From Candidatus Zixiibacteriota bacterium (GTDB lineage: Bacteria; Zixibacteria; MSB-5A5; GN15; PGXB01), in the NCBI GenBank assembly GCA_900498245.1, contig LS998015.1:2124254-2155890 (forward strand): a stretch of DNA of 31,637 nt. The letters run 5' to 3'. Under the pieces are notes generated by a model. That model did not search any database and was not told the origin of the DNA. It worked only from the letters and a program-made list of their open reading frames with translations. Positions 9,435-17,881 of this stretch are shown here, one piece after another. Positions within the stretch are counted from its first letter, which is position 1. Every line of letters begins with the position of its first letter. The position numbers and the translations under genes are program-made.

Positions 9435-10562
9435 TTAGTCCCCGAAACTCTGGATGGTGCCGTCATGCGCCCCCACAAAAATCCTCTCTCCGTCGCTTAT
9501 GGCCGGGAAGCGGATCTCATGTTTCATGGTTCTCTTGGATACCATTAATCCAGTTGTCTTATTGATACAATAAATGGATCGATCCAGGGAGGCACAAATT
9601 ACGTAATTCCCGACTATGATTGGTGATGCCACAATGACGCCGTTGGTCATGAATTCCCAAATGGTATGTCCGTCGCTTTTATCAAGAGCATGGAGAATCC
9701 CGCCATTGTCACCGATATATACTTTTTCCGAGTCGACCGCCGGCGTGGTCCAGATCGGCCAGGAGAACTCTCTCTGCCAGCCGATCGCTCCGGTCTTTTT
9801 GTCGAGCGAGAAAAAGCCTCCGCCTGCGCCTGAAATATATATCCGATCATCTACCGCGGCCTTGGACATGAGCGGTTGATTCAGTTTCACCTTAAAAATC
9901 TCCTCGCCGCTGACGGCATTAAATGCTTGGATGATGCCCTTGTCCGATGGCAGGTAAACCGAACCGTCTCCATAACTCGGTCCCGCTGTCGAACGGCCGT
10001 CCGCCTCGGCTTTCCAGACAAGATTTCCGCTCTCCCGATTCAAGCAGAGGACGGTTCCGGTATCGGCCGCGAGAAAGAGCCGGTTTTCTATAATTATCGG
10101 CGCTCCGGTAATATCCTTTAAAGGCCGACTCCAAAGAATTTTTTGATTGTGAAGATTAAGGGCCACAAAACGTTCCACCGGCGGGGCCTGCCCGAAATAC
10201 GCTAGAGAATCGACTACGGTCAGCCCCGTCTGAATACTGCTCCGGCTTTTATAACGTCCCCGATATTTGCCCGTCGCCGGATCGAAAAAATAAACTCGTC
10301 CTCTCGATCCTGAATATATCAATTCCCCGCCGCCGAGAGTGAGGTAACCGATGGGGCGATCCGAGACCTTCTTTTCCCATTTAAGATTCAAGAGGCCTTT
10401 AAATGATGATTTGATATTCGCCCGGGACTCCGGATCCATCCTTGTAAACGGCCACGGCGAAGACGGAATTTCCTCGGAGCGACGGAGATGAAACTTCCTG
10501 GTGCAGCCCGATAAAATCGCTATTATTATGATGCCGGTCAGAATAGGACGAATGTACTTCAT
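9435..10562 (-). CDS. PQQ-type beta-propeller lipoprotein, BamB-like
   Basis: A 375-residue lipoprotein. The signal peptide ends in a lipobox, AILSGC, with the acylated cysteine near residue 20, so it should be anchored in a membrane facing the periplasm. The rest is a series of PQQ-like propeller blades: repeated units ending in 'DPATGKYRG', 'NLHNQKILW', 'NRESGNLVW', 'NAVSGEEIF', 'DKKTGAIGW', 'DKSDGHTIW' and 'NKTTGLMV'. PQQ-domain lipoproteins of this size resemble BamB, which assists the BamA barrel machine; these blades do not show PQQ or metal ligands. The start at 10562 forms TGATG with the stop of the barrel fusion gene (one-base overlap), so the two are translationally coupled. The open frame to 10574 adds four residues and spoils this junction. 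Confidence 0.9.
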   Translation of the reverse strand: MKYIRPILTGIIIIAILSGCTRKFHLRRSEEIPSSPWPFTRMDPESRANIKSSFKGLLNLKWEKKVSDRPIGYLTLGGGELIYSGSRGRVYFFDPATGKYRGRYKSRSSIQTGLTVVDSLAYFGQAPPVERFVALNLHNQKILWSRPLKDITGAPIIIENRLFLAADTGTVLCLNRESGNLVWKAEADGRSTAGPSYGDGSVYLPSDKGIIQAFNAVSGEEIFKVKLNQPLMSKAAVDDRIYISGAGGGFFSLDKKTGAIGWQREFSWPIWTTPAVDSEKVYIGDNGGILHALDKSDGHTIWEFMTNGVIVASPIIVGNYVICASLDRSIYCINKTTGLMVSKRTMKHEIRFPAISDGERIFVGAHDGTIQSFGD

Positions 10563-13354
10563 CAGAAATTCCACCCGAAAAAGAACTCAAAATTGGTATT
10601 GTGGCTGATTGTATGAAAGTCGGTCGTCCGCGCAAAATCAAACCGAAGAACCACTATATCGGCCAGAGCCACCCTGAATCCCGCTCCGAAAGAACCGAGA
10701 AACTGGTCGAAATGATTATCCCACGCCGATCCCATATCGTAGAAAATCGCTCCCCTAATTGCCTGAAAGCCGATTCCGCCGAACGGAAATCCGATCAGGA
10801 GATTGTCGATGAGAGGAAAACGGAGCTCATTCGACGAGAACAAAATGTTCCGATTATAAAAGGCCCGGCGCCCGTACCCGCGAAATGACCAGCTCCCGCC
10901 GAAATAAATTCTCTGCGGCTCTATTCCTGTCGAACTGAAGGCGAAAAGCCGCGAAGCGAACGCCGAATATTTGCCCAGCCTGATATAGTGACGCAGATCG
11001 ATGGAACCAAGCCGATTGTACTGCTTCCATTTATCGGGCGATGCCGTAAAACCCACTGTTACATTATAGCGATGCCCTTCTATCGGGCCCGAAACATCCC
11101 AGATGGAATTGTCCGAAACAAAAGATAAGTAGGTGGAAGCCAATATCGCCCGCCGCCGGCGCTCGAACATCCATGAGTCTTTGTCGGAATATCGCACATA
11201 ACTGGTGGCCTCGACACGATTGAATTTAGAAAGTGGATAGTTGAAATGAAGCAGGCCGCCGGCCTGCCGTTCATAATAATATCCGTCATAATCATTATAA
11301 TATTCGTCGTAAAAATGAAAGATGCCTGCCCCCCAATTGAGCCGCCGCTTCATATTGATATAAGTGACGGCGGCATTGAAACTGCTCAAAAATTGATCTT
11401 TTGATTCGGCGGTATTCGTCAACAGGAAATAGAAGGTGTTATTTCCCAGCATATCCGAGAGCGCCACCTGAATTCCCCCAATCGATCCATAAACCGGATC
11501 ATAGGAAACCGCCGATTGGGCGATATCGAAAGAATATGATGTCCGGTATTTTACCGAAGTTCGGACCGCCTTATTTCCGAGCGTCGCAGGGCGCCAGAGA
11601 ACTGTGCCTTGCGCCGGTTTTTCTGCCGCCAGCACGATACTGTCATTGACCGGCATCCTGTAAATATGAAAACCGGTGTTCTGATATCCCGAAAATGTAA
11701 TATTCTTTTTATCCGGCGTCAATCGCGGGTCGTAGGCTCCCGTTAAAAGGGTCGTGATTTTTGTAATTGTACCATCCCCGTTTTCACGATATATGTTGAA
11801 TGATCCGTCGCGATCCGAAGAAAAATAAAGGCCGCTGTCAGTCGGATCCGGATTTATATCCCGCCACTTGCCCTCAGTAATCGGCAGCGGATTCCCGCCG
11901 GTCACGGCTATTTTATATAAATTAATCGCTCCGCCGTCACCCTCGGGACAACGATCCGATGCGAAAATTATGGAATCGCCCCGCGGAGTATAGGCCGGGT
12001 CGATATCATTGTAGAAATCATCGGTAATCTTTACCAGTTCACCGCTTGTCAAATTTACTCTATAAATGTCGCATATGCCTGATTTGACGGTGCCGCTGAA
12101 GACCCCCCACTGACCATCCGGGGAAAATCGGGGCGACATGATAGTCGCGATACCGGGAAATTCATATTTTTGCAGGACCTTCTTTTTTTGCAGATCATAA
12201 CGGTAAAGAACATCACTCTCTTCCGATTTCGATGAAAATAGTATCTCCCCCGAATCGTTGGCATCGATACCGCTCTGCAGAAGATGCAGTGATTCGAATG
12301 TCGCCGATCGTTCGCCCTTGAGAAGGGTGCGGATCTTTTTCCTGTCACCGCTCGGCGGCATCATGTAAAGCCCGGAATATCCCAATTTATTGGCTTTGAA
12401 AATAACCCAATCTCCGCTGTCCGGGCCGTCGGCCAGATGTATCGGGACCGCTTTGACCGAATAGCCGCTGCGTGTCAACTGGCGCGATTCCTGATCGGCT
12501 AAGCCGCGATCCTTCATTTGGGGGAAATATCGCTTCTTCAGACTATATTCCCATTTTCGCGATACATTTTCGAGTGATTCGCCCAGGGTCAATTTGACAA
12601 TACCATCAAAATCATCACCCTTCCACCAATTTTCGAAAAGCATTACCAGCTTATCTGAGCCGTAATCATCATTGATAAACTGACAAACCGATTGCCCCAA
12701 TTTATACATGAAATAAGTGCCCGAAATCTCATAGAACCGCGGTATCGGATAAAGACGGCCGGCCAGCACCATATCCTTCAAAATCATATCGGCTTCGGTG
12801 TCCCATAATGTAGACCAGTACTCCGCCAGGCCTTCCATAAACCATAGCGGCGGCGGGGCCATCCGGAAATAGGCCTGCCTGGTCATAACCGACTCCAATT
12901 TGGAGAGCGTAAATACATGCACCAGTTCGTGCCGGATAACATGCTCAAAATCATAATAAGAACCGTGAAAGGGAACCACCACTCGCCCTTTGAGGAATTC
13001 CGTGAATCCTCCCACCGATTCCGGAAGAAGTGATTGCGTTACGTTGGTCTGCGAAAAATAATTGGGTGAACTGTAAATGATGAGCGGTATAGGCGTATAG
13101 ATTTCATGGTTGAACCGCGATGCCAGGATACGATATCCATCCTCGGCGATACGCGCCGCAATCTTGGCCAAATGTTCTTCCTCGGCGTAAAAAAATATTC
13201 GAAAATGCTCGGTCTCCATCACCTGCCATTCGAAACGGGTATATTGCACCTTGTTTTTGCCGAAATAAAATTGCCCGATCGCCGTCAAAGGAAGAAAAAT
13301 CAGAATCAGGACCGGGATAAGGAATAGCCTGAATTTATTTTTGTTCCATTTCAT
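10562..13354 (-). CDS. Peptidase-MA / TolB-like propeller / outer-membrane barrel fusion
   Basis: A 930-residue, three-part envelope protein. Residues 1-27 are a signal peptide. The next 200 or so form a gluzincin-type metallopeptidase domain (peptidase MA-like): HELVH (142-146) supplies the zinc ligands and WFMEGLAEYW (171-180) the conserved downstream Glu motif, so the site looks intact. About 330-600 is a WD40/TolB-like propeller, with typical blade phrases SPRFSPDGQW and DPAYTPRGDSIIFASDR. The last 300 residues look like a D15/Omp85-type barrel: GSWSFRGYGRR and NELRFPL are hallmarks, and the chain ends in an aromatic FFGWNF with a terminal Phe, the usual barrel-insertion signal. I start it at 13354 (MKWNKNKFR, then the hydrophobic core); the open frame to 13444 adds 30 residues ahead of the signal peptide. 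Its role is unknown; a barrel-linked protease or assembly factor is inferred. Confidence 0.9.
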   Translation of the reverse strand: MKWNKNKFRLFLIPVLILIFLPLTAIGQFYFGKNKVQYTRFEWQVMETEHFRIFFYAEEEHLAKIAARIAEDGYRILASRFNHEIYTPIPLIIYSSPNYFSQTNVTQSLLPESVGGFTEFLKGRVVVPFHGSYYDFEHVIRHELVHVFTLSKLESVMTRQAYFRMAPPPLWFMEGLAEYWSTLWDTEADMILKDMVLAGRLYPIPRFYEISGTYFMYKLGQSVCQFINDDYGSDKLVMLFENWWKGDDFDGIVKLTLGESLENVSRKWEYSLKKRYFPQMKDRGLADQESRQLTRSGYSVKAVPIHLADGPDSGDWVIFKANKLGYSGLYMMPPSGDRKKIRTLLKGERSATFESLHLLQSGIDANDSGEILFSSKSEESDVLYRYDLQKKKVLQKYEFPGIATIMSPRFSPDGQWGVFSGTVKSGICDIYRVNLTSGELVKITDDFYNDIDPAYTPRGDSIIFASDRCPEGDGGAINLYKIAVTGGNPLPITEGKWRDINPDPTDSGLYFSSDRDGSFNIYRENGDGTITKITTLLTGAYDPRLTPDKKNITFSGYQNTGFHIYRMPVNDSIVLAAEKPAQGTVLWRPATLGNKAVRTSVKYRTSYSFDIAQSAVSYDPVYGSIGGIQVALSDMLGNNTFYFLLTNTAESKDQFLSSFNAAVTYINMKRRLNWGAGIFHFYDEYYNDYDGYYYERQAGGLLHFNYPLSKFNRVEATSYVRYSDKDSWMFERRRRAILASTYLSFVSDNSIWDVSGPIEGHRYNVTVGFTASPDKWKQYNRLGSIDLRHYIRLGKYSAFASRLFAFSSTGIEPQRIYFGGSWSFRGYGRRAFYNRNILFSSNELRFPLIDNLLIGFPFGGIGFQAIRGAIFYDMGSAWDNHFDQFLGSFGAGFRVALADIVVLRFDFARTTDFHTISHNTNFEFFFGWNF

Positions 13355-13505
13355 ATTCTTCAAATCTGAATTTAAGAAGTCCGAAGGGAAAAAACAATAC
13401 CACCGCTTCCGCCGCTCGCCGCAGCCGTCAGAGTCAAAAGCCATTTCCGATTATTTAGTATATCGACGGAAACCGACAGTCCCTGAAACATTCCGAACCG
13501 GCAAA

Positions 13506-14495
13506 CTACATCTTTACGCCGGTTTCATAACCGCATTTATCGCACTTCCCACCGGTAAGGCCGACAACGACGGTGGAATATCCCTCGCGCTTTATCAGAC
13601 AGGCCCGGCAATTCGGACAAAAAGTGTCCGACCCTTCCGGCACGCGCACATTTCCCAGATAGACATATTGAAGTTTCCTGAGGGCAATTTCCCTGGCCCG
13701 CATCAGTGTTTCGGGGGGCGTCGGCGGATTTCTCATTTTGAAGGTCGGATAATAGGCCGAAAAATGAAGCGGGATGGCCGACGAGATTTCGAATATGAAA
13801 TCAGTCAGAGTTTCAAAGTCCGAGTCCTCGTCATTCAATCCCGGGATAACCAGATTGGTCAGTTCCAGATGCACCCCGGCTTCATAAAAACGGCGGATAT
13901 TGTTCAGCACCGGCTCCAATTTCCCCTTGCATACTGTCCTATAAAATCGCGGTTTCATTCCCTTCAAATCGATATTGGCCGCATCAATCAGCGGCAGTAA
14001 TTCTTCCAGCGGCTCCGGATTAATATATCCATTGCTGACCAGCACATTCTTCAAACCGGCTTCTTTTATTAGACGCCCCGACTGCAATATATATTCAAAC
14101 CAAATCAGCGGTTCGGTATATGTATAAGCGATTCCAATAGATCGATCCTTTTTTGCCAGTTCCACCAGTTGTTGCGGTGCCACATAGTGGGTCGGCACCT
14201 TGGTTTGCGAGATTTCCCAATTCTGGCAATTATCACAACTGAAATTGCACCCGTTCGCCCCTGTTGAAAAAATGACCGAGCCGGGATAAAAGTGATACAG
14301 CGGCTTCTTCTCAATGGGGTCATAACACGCCGTCACCAGTTCGCCGAAATTATCGGTAACCAGTTTTCCCCCGCGGTTGAAACGGGAGCCGCAAATACCG
14401 ATCTTTCCTTCTGAAAGAATACAATCAGCCGGACAGAGGTGACACCTGACCTTATTTTCGTCCAGTTTCTCGTAATGGGCCGCTTTGACGATCAT
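13506..14495 (-). CDS. amrS: AmmeMemoRadiSam-type radical SAM enzyme (AmrS)
   Basis: A 329-residue radical SAM protein matching AmrS. The cluster motif CxxxCxxC is C83, C87, C90 in GCNFSCDNCQNW. AmrS-specific features are an N-terminal cysteine set (C18, C21, C25, C35: CHLCPADC...GICG) and a C-terminal zinc-ribbon-like set (C293, C296, C318, C321). The family belongs to a group with AmrA (AMMECR1) and AmrB (MEMO); its exact reaction is unsettled, and related proteins were once called pyruvate formate-lyase activators. Neither partner is in the window, and no glycyl-radical enzyme is either. The ATG lies two bases after the stop of the GT9-GmhB gene, so it is co-transcribed with envelope glycan genes. 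The link may be only positional. Confidence 0.93.
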   Translation of the reverse strand: MIVKAAHYEKLDENKVRCHLCPADCILSEGKIGICGSRFNRGGKLVTDNFGELVTACYDPIEKKPLYHFYPGSVIFSTGANGCNFSCDNCQNWEISQTKVPTHYVAPQQLVELAKKDRSIGIAYTYTEPLIWFEYILQSGRLIKEAGLKNVLVSNGYINPEPLEELLPLIDAANIDLKGMKPRFYRTVCKGKLEPVLNNIRRFYEAGVHLELTNLVIPGLNDEDSDFETLTDFIFEISSAIPLHFSAYYPTFKMRNPPTPPETLMRAREIALRKLQYVYLGNVRVPEGSDTFCPNCRACLIKREGYSTVVVGLTGGKCDKCGYETGVKM

Positions 14496-14497
14496 AA

Positions 14498-16084
14498 TCA
14501 GACAATCCGCTTCTCCAAAATATATTTTACGGCGTCAAAGAGATTTTCGGCAACTGTCACCGGCGCCGGCAATTTTAATTTCCCTAATTGCTCCTCCTCC
14601 CCGACCCCATAGCCGGTTCGCACCAAAATCCCCTTTCCGCCGATAACGGCGGCCAGATTCGTGTCGGACAATTTGTCACCGATGACATAGGCACGAAACG
14701 GATTGATATTATGCTTGCGGCAGGCTTCTTCGACCATGCCCGGATGGGGCTTACGGCACTGGCATTCCACGGCATATTCTTCTATTTCGCCTTTGGGAAG
14801 ATGCGGGCAATAGAAGAAGTCATCAATCTCAGCACCGGCGGCACGATAGATCTCGGAAATGCGGCGATTGATTATCTTTACCGTTTCTTCCGTGAAATAT
14901 CCCCTCGCCACACCCGATTGATTTGACAAAACAATGATCTTGAATCCCGCCGCTCTGGCGGCTTTGATAGCCTCAACACTTCCGGCCTCCGGCTCGATAT
15001 CTGTGACATTTTTAATAAAATCCTTCTCTTTTATCAGGGTCCCGTCACGATCGATGAACAGCGCCTTTTCGCCTTTGGCGTTCTCCCGCAACATACTTTC
15101 GGCTCTGGCCACAACGTCATCAACTCCGATGCGGGTGAAACAGAACTGCTCTTCGCGAAAGCAGGGCGTTTTCCCGTGAAGGGAGCAGGGACGGCAAAAT
15201 TCATCCACCTGAATCACGGCATCCCGGAGACCTCGGGGCGCAAATCCCAGCGTCGGATGGGTTGGGCCGAATAGCGCCATCACCGGTGTGCCGACGGCCG
15301 AACCAAGATGCGCCAGGCCCGAATCATTACAGAGAAGCAAATCCGACCCCGAGATTATTCCGGCCAGTTCCGTCAGGTCGGCATCAATCCTGATCCGCAG
15401 ACGGTTCAAAGGTATACTGCTTTTTATATTGGCAATTTCCTTGTCCTGATAAGATAGAATTAGCAGGATATTGGCGTCCAGCCTGTCGAATGCCGCCTGC
15501 ATGAATCCGATAAATCTTTCGGCCGGCCACTTTTTGGGCGGATACGAAGCCCCCGGCGCTATGGCAATTGTCGGGGCATCATTATCGAACAGCCGGGAAA
15601 CCGTAATATCCTTATCGAGTGCCAATATCGGGCGTGTCGCAAAAATCTTACCGCCGCATTTTGCCACCGCGGCATTATATAAATCGATCGTGTGTGGAGA
15701 ATCGTCTCTGATTCCCTTAATCCGCCTCGGACTTATCGAACGAATCCTCTCCCAGCGCCGCTTGTCATATTGCACCTTGACCGGGGCGGAAATGTGTCTC
15801 ATCATGTATTTGGAGCGGATATTGCCGTGAAAATCGACGGCATAATCGAATCCAGAACTGTCCAGAAATTCCCCGTATTTGAAAAGATCAATCAAATTCC
15901 CTTTCTGCGGAAACTCAATGATCTCGTCCACGCCGGCAAATCTCTTCGCGATTCCGGCCGTTTTCGGTCTTGTCAGGAAATAAATCACGGCATCCGGAAA
16001 GGACAATTTCAGGTTAAGCAGCGCCGGCGATGTCAGAATGACATCGCCTATCGCCCCCAGTCTGATCGCCAGAATCCGCTTCAT
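14498..16084 (-). CDS. Heptosyltransferase (GT9) fused to GmhB-type phosphatase
   Basis: A 528-residue two-domain protein. Residues 1-335 are a GT9 (WaaF/WaaC-like) ADP-heptose:LPS transferase: N-terminal MKRILAIRLGAIGDVILTS, and the sugar-nucleotide site CNDSGLAHLGSAVGTPVMALFGPT (about 252-275). A Cys-rich linker (CRPCSLHGKTPC) follows, as in many GT9 proteins. Residues 340-528 are a HAD-IIIA phosphatase like GmhB (D-glycero-D-manno-heptose-1,7-bisphosphate 7-phosphatase): nucleophile motif DRDGT (345-349), SNQSG (387-391), zinc residues C426, H428, C441, C443, KPHPGM (445-450) and IGDKLSD (468-474). GmhB works two steps before the transferase in ADP-heptose synthesis, so the fusion joins one precursor step to the step that uses the product. 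Start at MKRIL, four bases after the uppP stop. The two activities are predicted, and the acceptor is unknown. Confidence 0.93.
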   Translation of the reverse strand: MKRILAIRLGAIGDVILTSPALLNLKLSFPDAVIYFLTRPKTAGIAKRFAGVDEIIEFPQKGNLIDLFKYGEFLDSSGFDYAVDFHGNIRSKYMMRHISAPVKVQYDKRRWERIRSISPRRIKGIRDDSPHTIDLYNAAVAKCGGKIFATRPILALDKDITVSRLFDNDAPTIAIAPGASYPPKKWPAERFIGFMQAAFDRLDANILLILSYQDKEIANIKSSIPLNRLRIRIDADLTELAGIISGSDLLLCNDSGLAHLGSAVGTPVMALFGPTHPTLGFAPRGLRDAVIQVDEFCRPCSLHGKTPCFREEQFCFTRIGVDDVVARAESMLRENAKGEKALFIDRDGTLIKEKDFIKNVTDIEPEAGSVEAIKAARAAGFKIIVLSNQSGVARGYFTEETVKIINRRISEIYRAAGAEIDDFFYCPHLPKGEIEEYAVECQCRKPHPGMVEEACRKHNINPFRAYVIGDKLSDTNLAAVIGGKGILVRTGYGVGEEEQLGKLKLPAPVTVAENLFDAVKYILEKRIV

Positions 16085-16088
16085 ACCA

Positions 16089-16862
16089 TCATAAAAAATG
16101 AATTAGCGCCACCGCCCCCATAACCAGGCAATATATGCCGAAATATTTGAATTTCCCTCTGCGGATAATGTCAAGTAGCAGATACACGGCCATCAATCCG
16201 AAAATAAAAGAGACAATCGCCCCAATTAGATACGGTCCCATAAGGACGGTATTCAAAGAAGCAATCTCGCGTGATTTCAGAACTATGGCGCCCAGAATTG
16301 CCGGGATTGAAAGCAGGAATGAATATTCCGCCGCGATGATTGGTTTAACTCTCAAAAAAAGCCCGGTTGAGATGGTCGTTCCCGATCTTGATATGCCGGG
16401 GAAAATAGCCACCGCCTGGCCCACGCCTATCAGAAGCGAGCGACCCCAGGTTATTTTCCGCTCCCCGGCTTTCACGACGGCGGTGGATAGAAGTATCACC
16501 CCTGTAATCAGCATGAAAATTGAAGTAGCCACCGGCGATGAAAAAGCTTCTTCAAAAATATCTTTAAGAAAAAAACCGGCCAAGCCGGCGGGGATGGTTC
16601 CAAGAATCAGATACAAAATCATCTTCCGTTCTTCAATCATGGCCGGCGAATAAAGCGCTTTTATCAGGCCAAAGATCTGTTTCCTGAAATAAATCAGCAC
16701 CGAAAGAAGCGTCCCCATATGAAGTACCAGTTCGAAATCGACACCCGGCATCTTGGCATTGAGGAAATGTTCCGCCAGGACTAAATGACCGGAAGAAGAA
16801 ACCGGTAGAAATTCCGTCAAACCCTGCACTATGCCGAGAATTATTGCATTCAAATAGCTCAT
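16089..16862 (-). CDS. uppP: Undecaprenyl-diphosphatase UppP (BacA)
   Basis: A 257-residue polytopic inner-membrane enzyme that removes a phosphate from undecaprenyl diphosphate, recycling the lipid carrier for peptidoglycan, LPS and capsule. Both signature regions are intact: GLTEFLPVSSSGHLVLAE near residues 15-32 and PGISRSGTTIS near the middle (about 157-167), carrying the conserved Glu, Ser and Arg residues. About eight hydrophobic helices follow one another along the chain. The start MSYLNAIILGIVQGLTE is at the usual position before the first motif. The nearest good ribosome site (AAAGGAG) is 26 bases upstream, with a hairpin between (see 16864-16890). Downstream, the GT9-GmhB gene starts four bases after its stop. 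Confidence 0.97.
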   Translation of the reverse strand: MSYLNAIILGIVQGLTEFLPVSSSGHLVLAEHFLNAKMPGVDFELVLHMGTLLSVLIYFRKQIFGLIKALYSPAMIEERKMILYLILGTIPAGLAGFFLKDIFEEAFSSPVATSIFMLITGVILLSTAVVKAGERKITWGRSLLIGVGQAVAIFPGISRSGTTISTGLFLRVKPIIAAEYSFLLSIPAILGAIVLKSREIASLNTVLMGPYLIGAIVSFIFGLMAVYLLLDIIRRGKFKYFGIYCLVMGAVALIHFL

Positions 16863-16863
16863 A

Positions 16864-16890
16864 TAAAAAGCCCCGGGTAATACCGGAGCT
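16864..16890 (-). terminator. Hairpin plus U-tract overlapping the uppP leader
   Basis: On the minus strand AGCTCCGG (16890-16883) pairs with CCGGGGCT (16876-16869), an 8-bp stem with one G-U pair. Five Ts follow directly. It would terminate the small outer-membrane protein message, whose stop is 29 bp upstream. It also lies between the only plausible Shine-Dalgarno sequence (AAAGGAG) and the uppP ATG. Folding would bring the two close together. Confidence 0.6.
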
Positions 16891-16919
16891 CCTTTCTTTT
16901 AAATAAGTATGGCCGAACT

Positions 16920-17564
16920 TCAAAAGGCCCGAAATTCCATCCCCAAATACAGGCTCGTATTACCGTCTATCTGTATTTCCCCGTACATATTGACGTCGTG
17001 GGTCCATTCGTATTTAGTGCCCAGATTCAGACCGGCTTCAAAATCGGATTGTGAATGACCGTCGTATGATGCCCGCTCCAATCTAAAATTGAGCCGACCG
17101 TACGGTATTAAGCGGGTCCCATTATTGAATCGATACGGAATTGACCCGGTCAGAAATCCGCCCAATTGAAGCATGGTAACGGGATCGTAATCGACATACT
17201 CCAAAAGCCCCCCCACGGCCATGTCCAGCGGCTGCTTGTGGGACTTATCGTTATAATTCATGAACTGATATTTTAAATCAGTCGCAATAAACAACTGCGG
17301 ATTGGTCCCCGGTCCATCGGGATCGGAAAATCCGATTTTAAAACGGCCGTCGGTGTAATTGGAAAATCCATAGCTTATGGTACCGAAAAAGGAATTGGCA
17401 TTATCGCCAAAGGCCCCGAAAACTCCCAAATATCCATTGCCGAAACCGGACGCTTCGGCCGTCGACAGCGCCCCCGAAATCAGACCAAAGGAGTCGGCAC
17501 GCGCCATAGTGCCGATTAAAAGCAAAACAAAAATAGAAAATGCAAGGGTTCTGGTCCGAAGCAT
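16920..17564 (-). CDS. Small outer-membrane beta-barrel protein
   Basis: A 214-residue protein. The signal peptide is clear: MLRTRTLAFSIFVLLLIG, then TMARA-DS, with a likely signal peptidase I site after ARA near residue 23. The mature chain is rich in Gly, Tyr, Asp and Asn, with alternating polar/hydrophobic strands and short turns. It ends in YLGMEFRAF, a terminal Phe typical of outer-membrane proteins. I expect about eight strands but no specific porin or adhesin family is recognised. The ATG has a strong GGAGG six bases upstream and a perfect promoter 39-67 bp upstream, so the gene may be highly expressed. It is followed by a hairpin terminator that abuts uppP. Confidence 0.82.
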   Translation of the reverse strand: MLRTRTLAFSIFVLLLIGTMARADSFGLISGALSTAEASGFGNGYLGVFGAFGDNANSFFGTISYGFSNYTDGRFKIGFSDPDGPGTNPQLFIATDLKYQFMNYNDKSHKQPLDMAVGGLLEYVDYDPVTMLQLGGFLTGSIPYRFNNGTRLIPYGRLNFRLERASYDGHSQSDFEAGLNLGTKYEWTHDVNMYGEIQIDGNTSLYLGMEFRAF

Positions 17565-17881
17565 AACATTCCTCCAATCTTCGATTCATTTTAGTGATAA
17601 CCATTATACCCCTGACAAAAAAAAGTGTCAACTAAAATTCAGCCTTTTATAATTTCTTGCGCCGCTTGCGGATATATAAAATGCACCACTTTACCCTCGG
17701 ATAATTTGAGCCTTTCAACAACTACTCTTCACCTGTCATGAATTCCCGAAATTACCTTCTCTATTCCTATGTTTATGCCGAAGATATCACCGGCTTATAC
17801 GATTCATTTGGCCTGATGGGGAATAAATAAGCCGTTTTCGACCGACAAATTGTTCAGAATTTTGCAGAAAGAAGAAGGAAA
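17565..17881. other. Intergenic region, response regulator to outer-membrane gene
   Basis: A 317-bp stretch. The part nearest the outer-membrane gene holds its perfect sigma-70 promoter (17603-17631). A plus-strand 30-codon frame with no ribosome-binding site lies at 17738-17830. I see no strong hairpin terminator after the response regulator's stop and no RNA gene. Confidence 0.5.
17603..17631 (-). promoter_or_regulatory. Perfect sigma-70 consensus promoter for the small outer-membrane protein
   Basis: On the minus strand TTGACA (17631-17626) and TATAAT (17608-17603) match both hexamers exactly and are 17 bp apart. Transcription should start near 17596, leaving a short leader that contains the strong GGAGG. 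TGACA and TGTCA around an A-run form a small inverted repeat across the -35 and spacer, a possible regulator site. Confidence 0.88.

Noticed and set aside
13341-14000. 219-codon plus-strand frame across amrS
   Set aside because: Antisense shadow of amrS; amrS motifs are certain.
17738-17830. Plus-strand 30-codon frame between minus-strand genes
   Set aside because: No ribosome-binding site, no homology recognised, and isolated.
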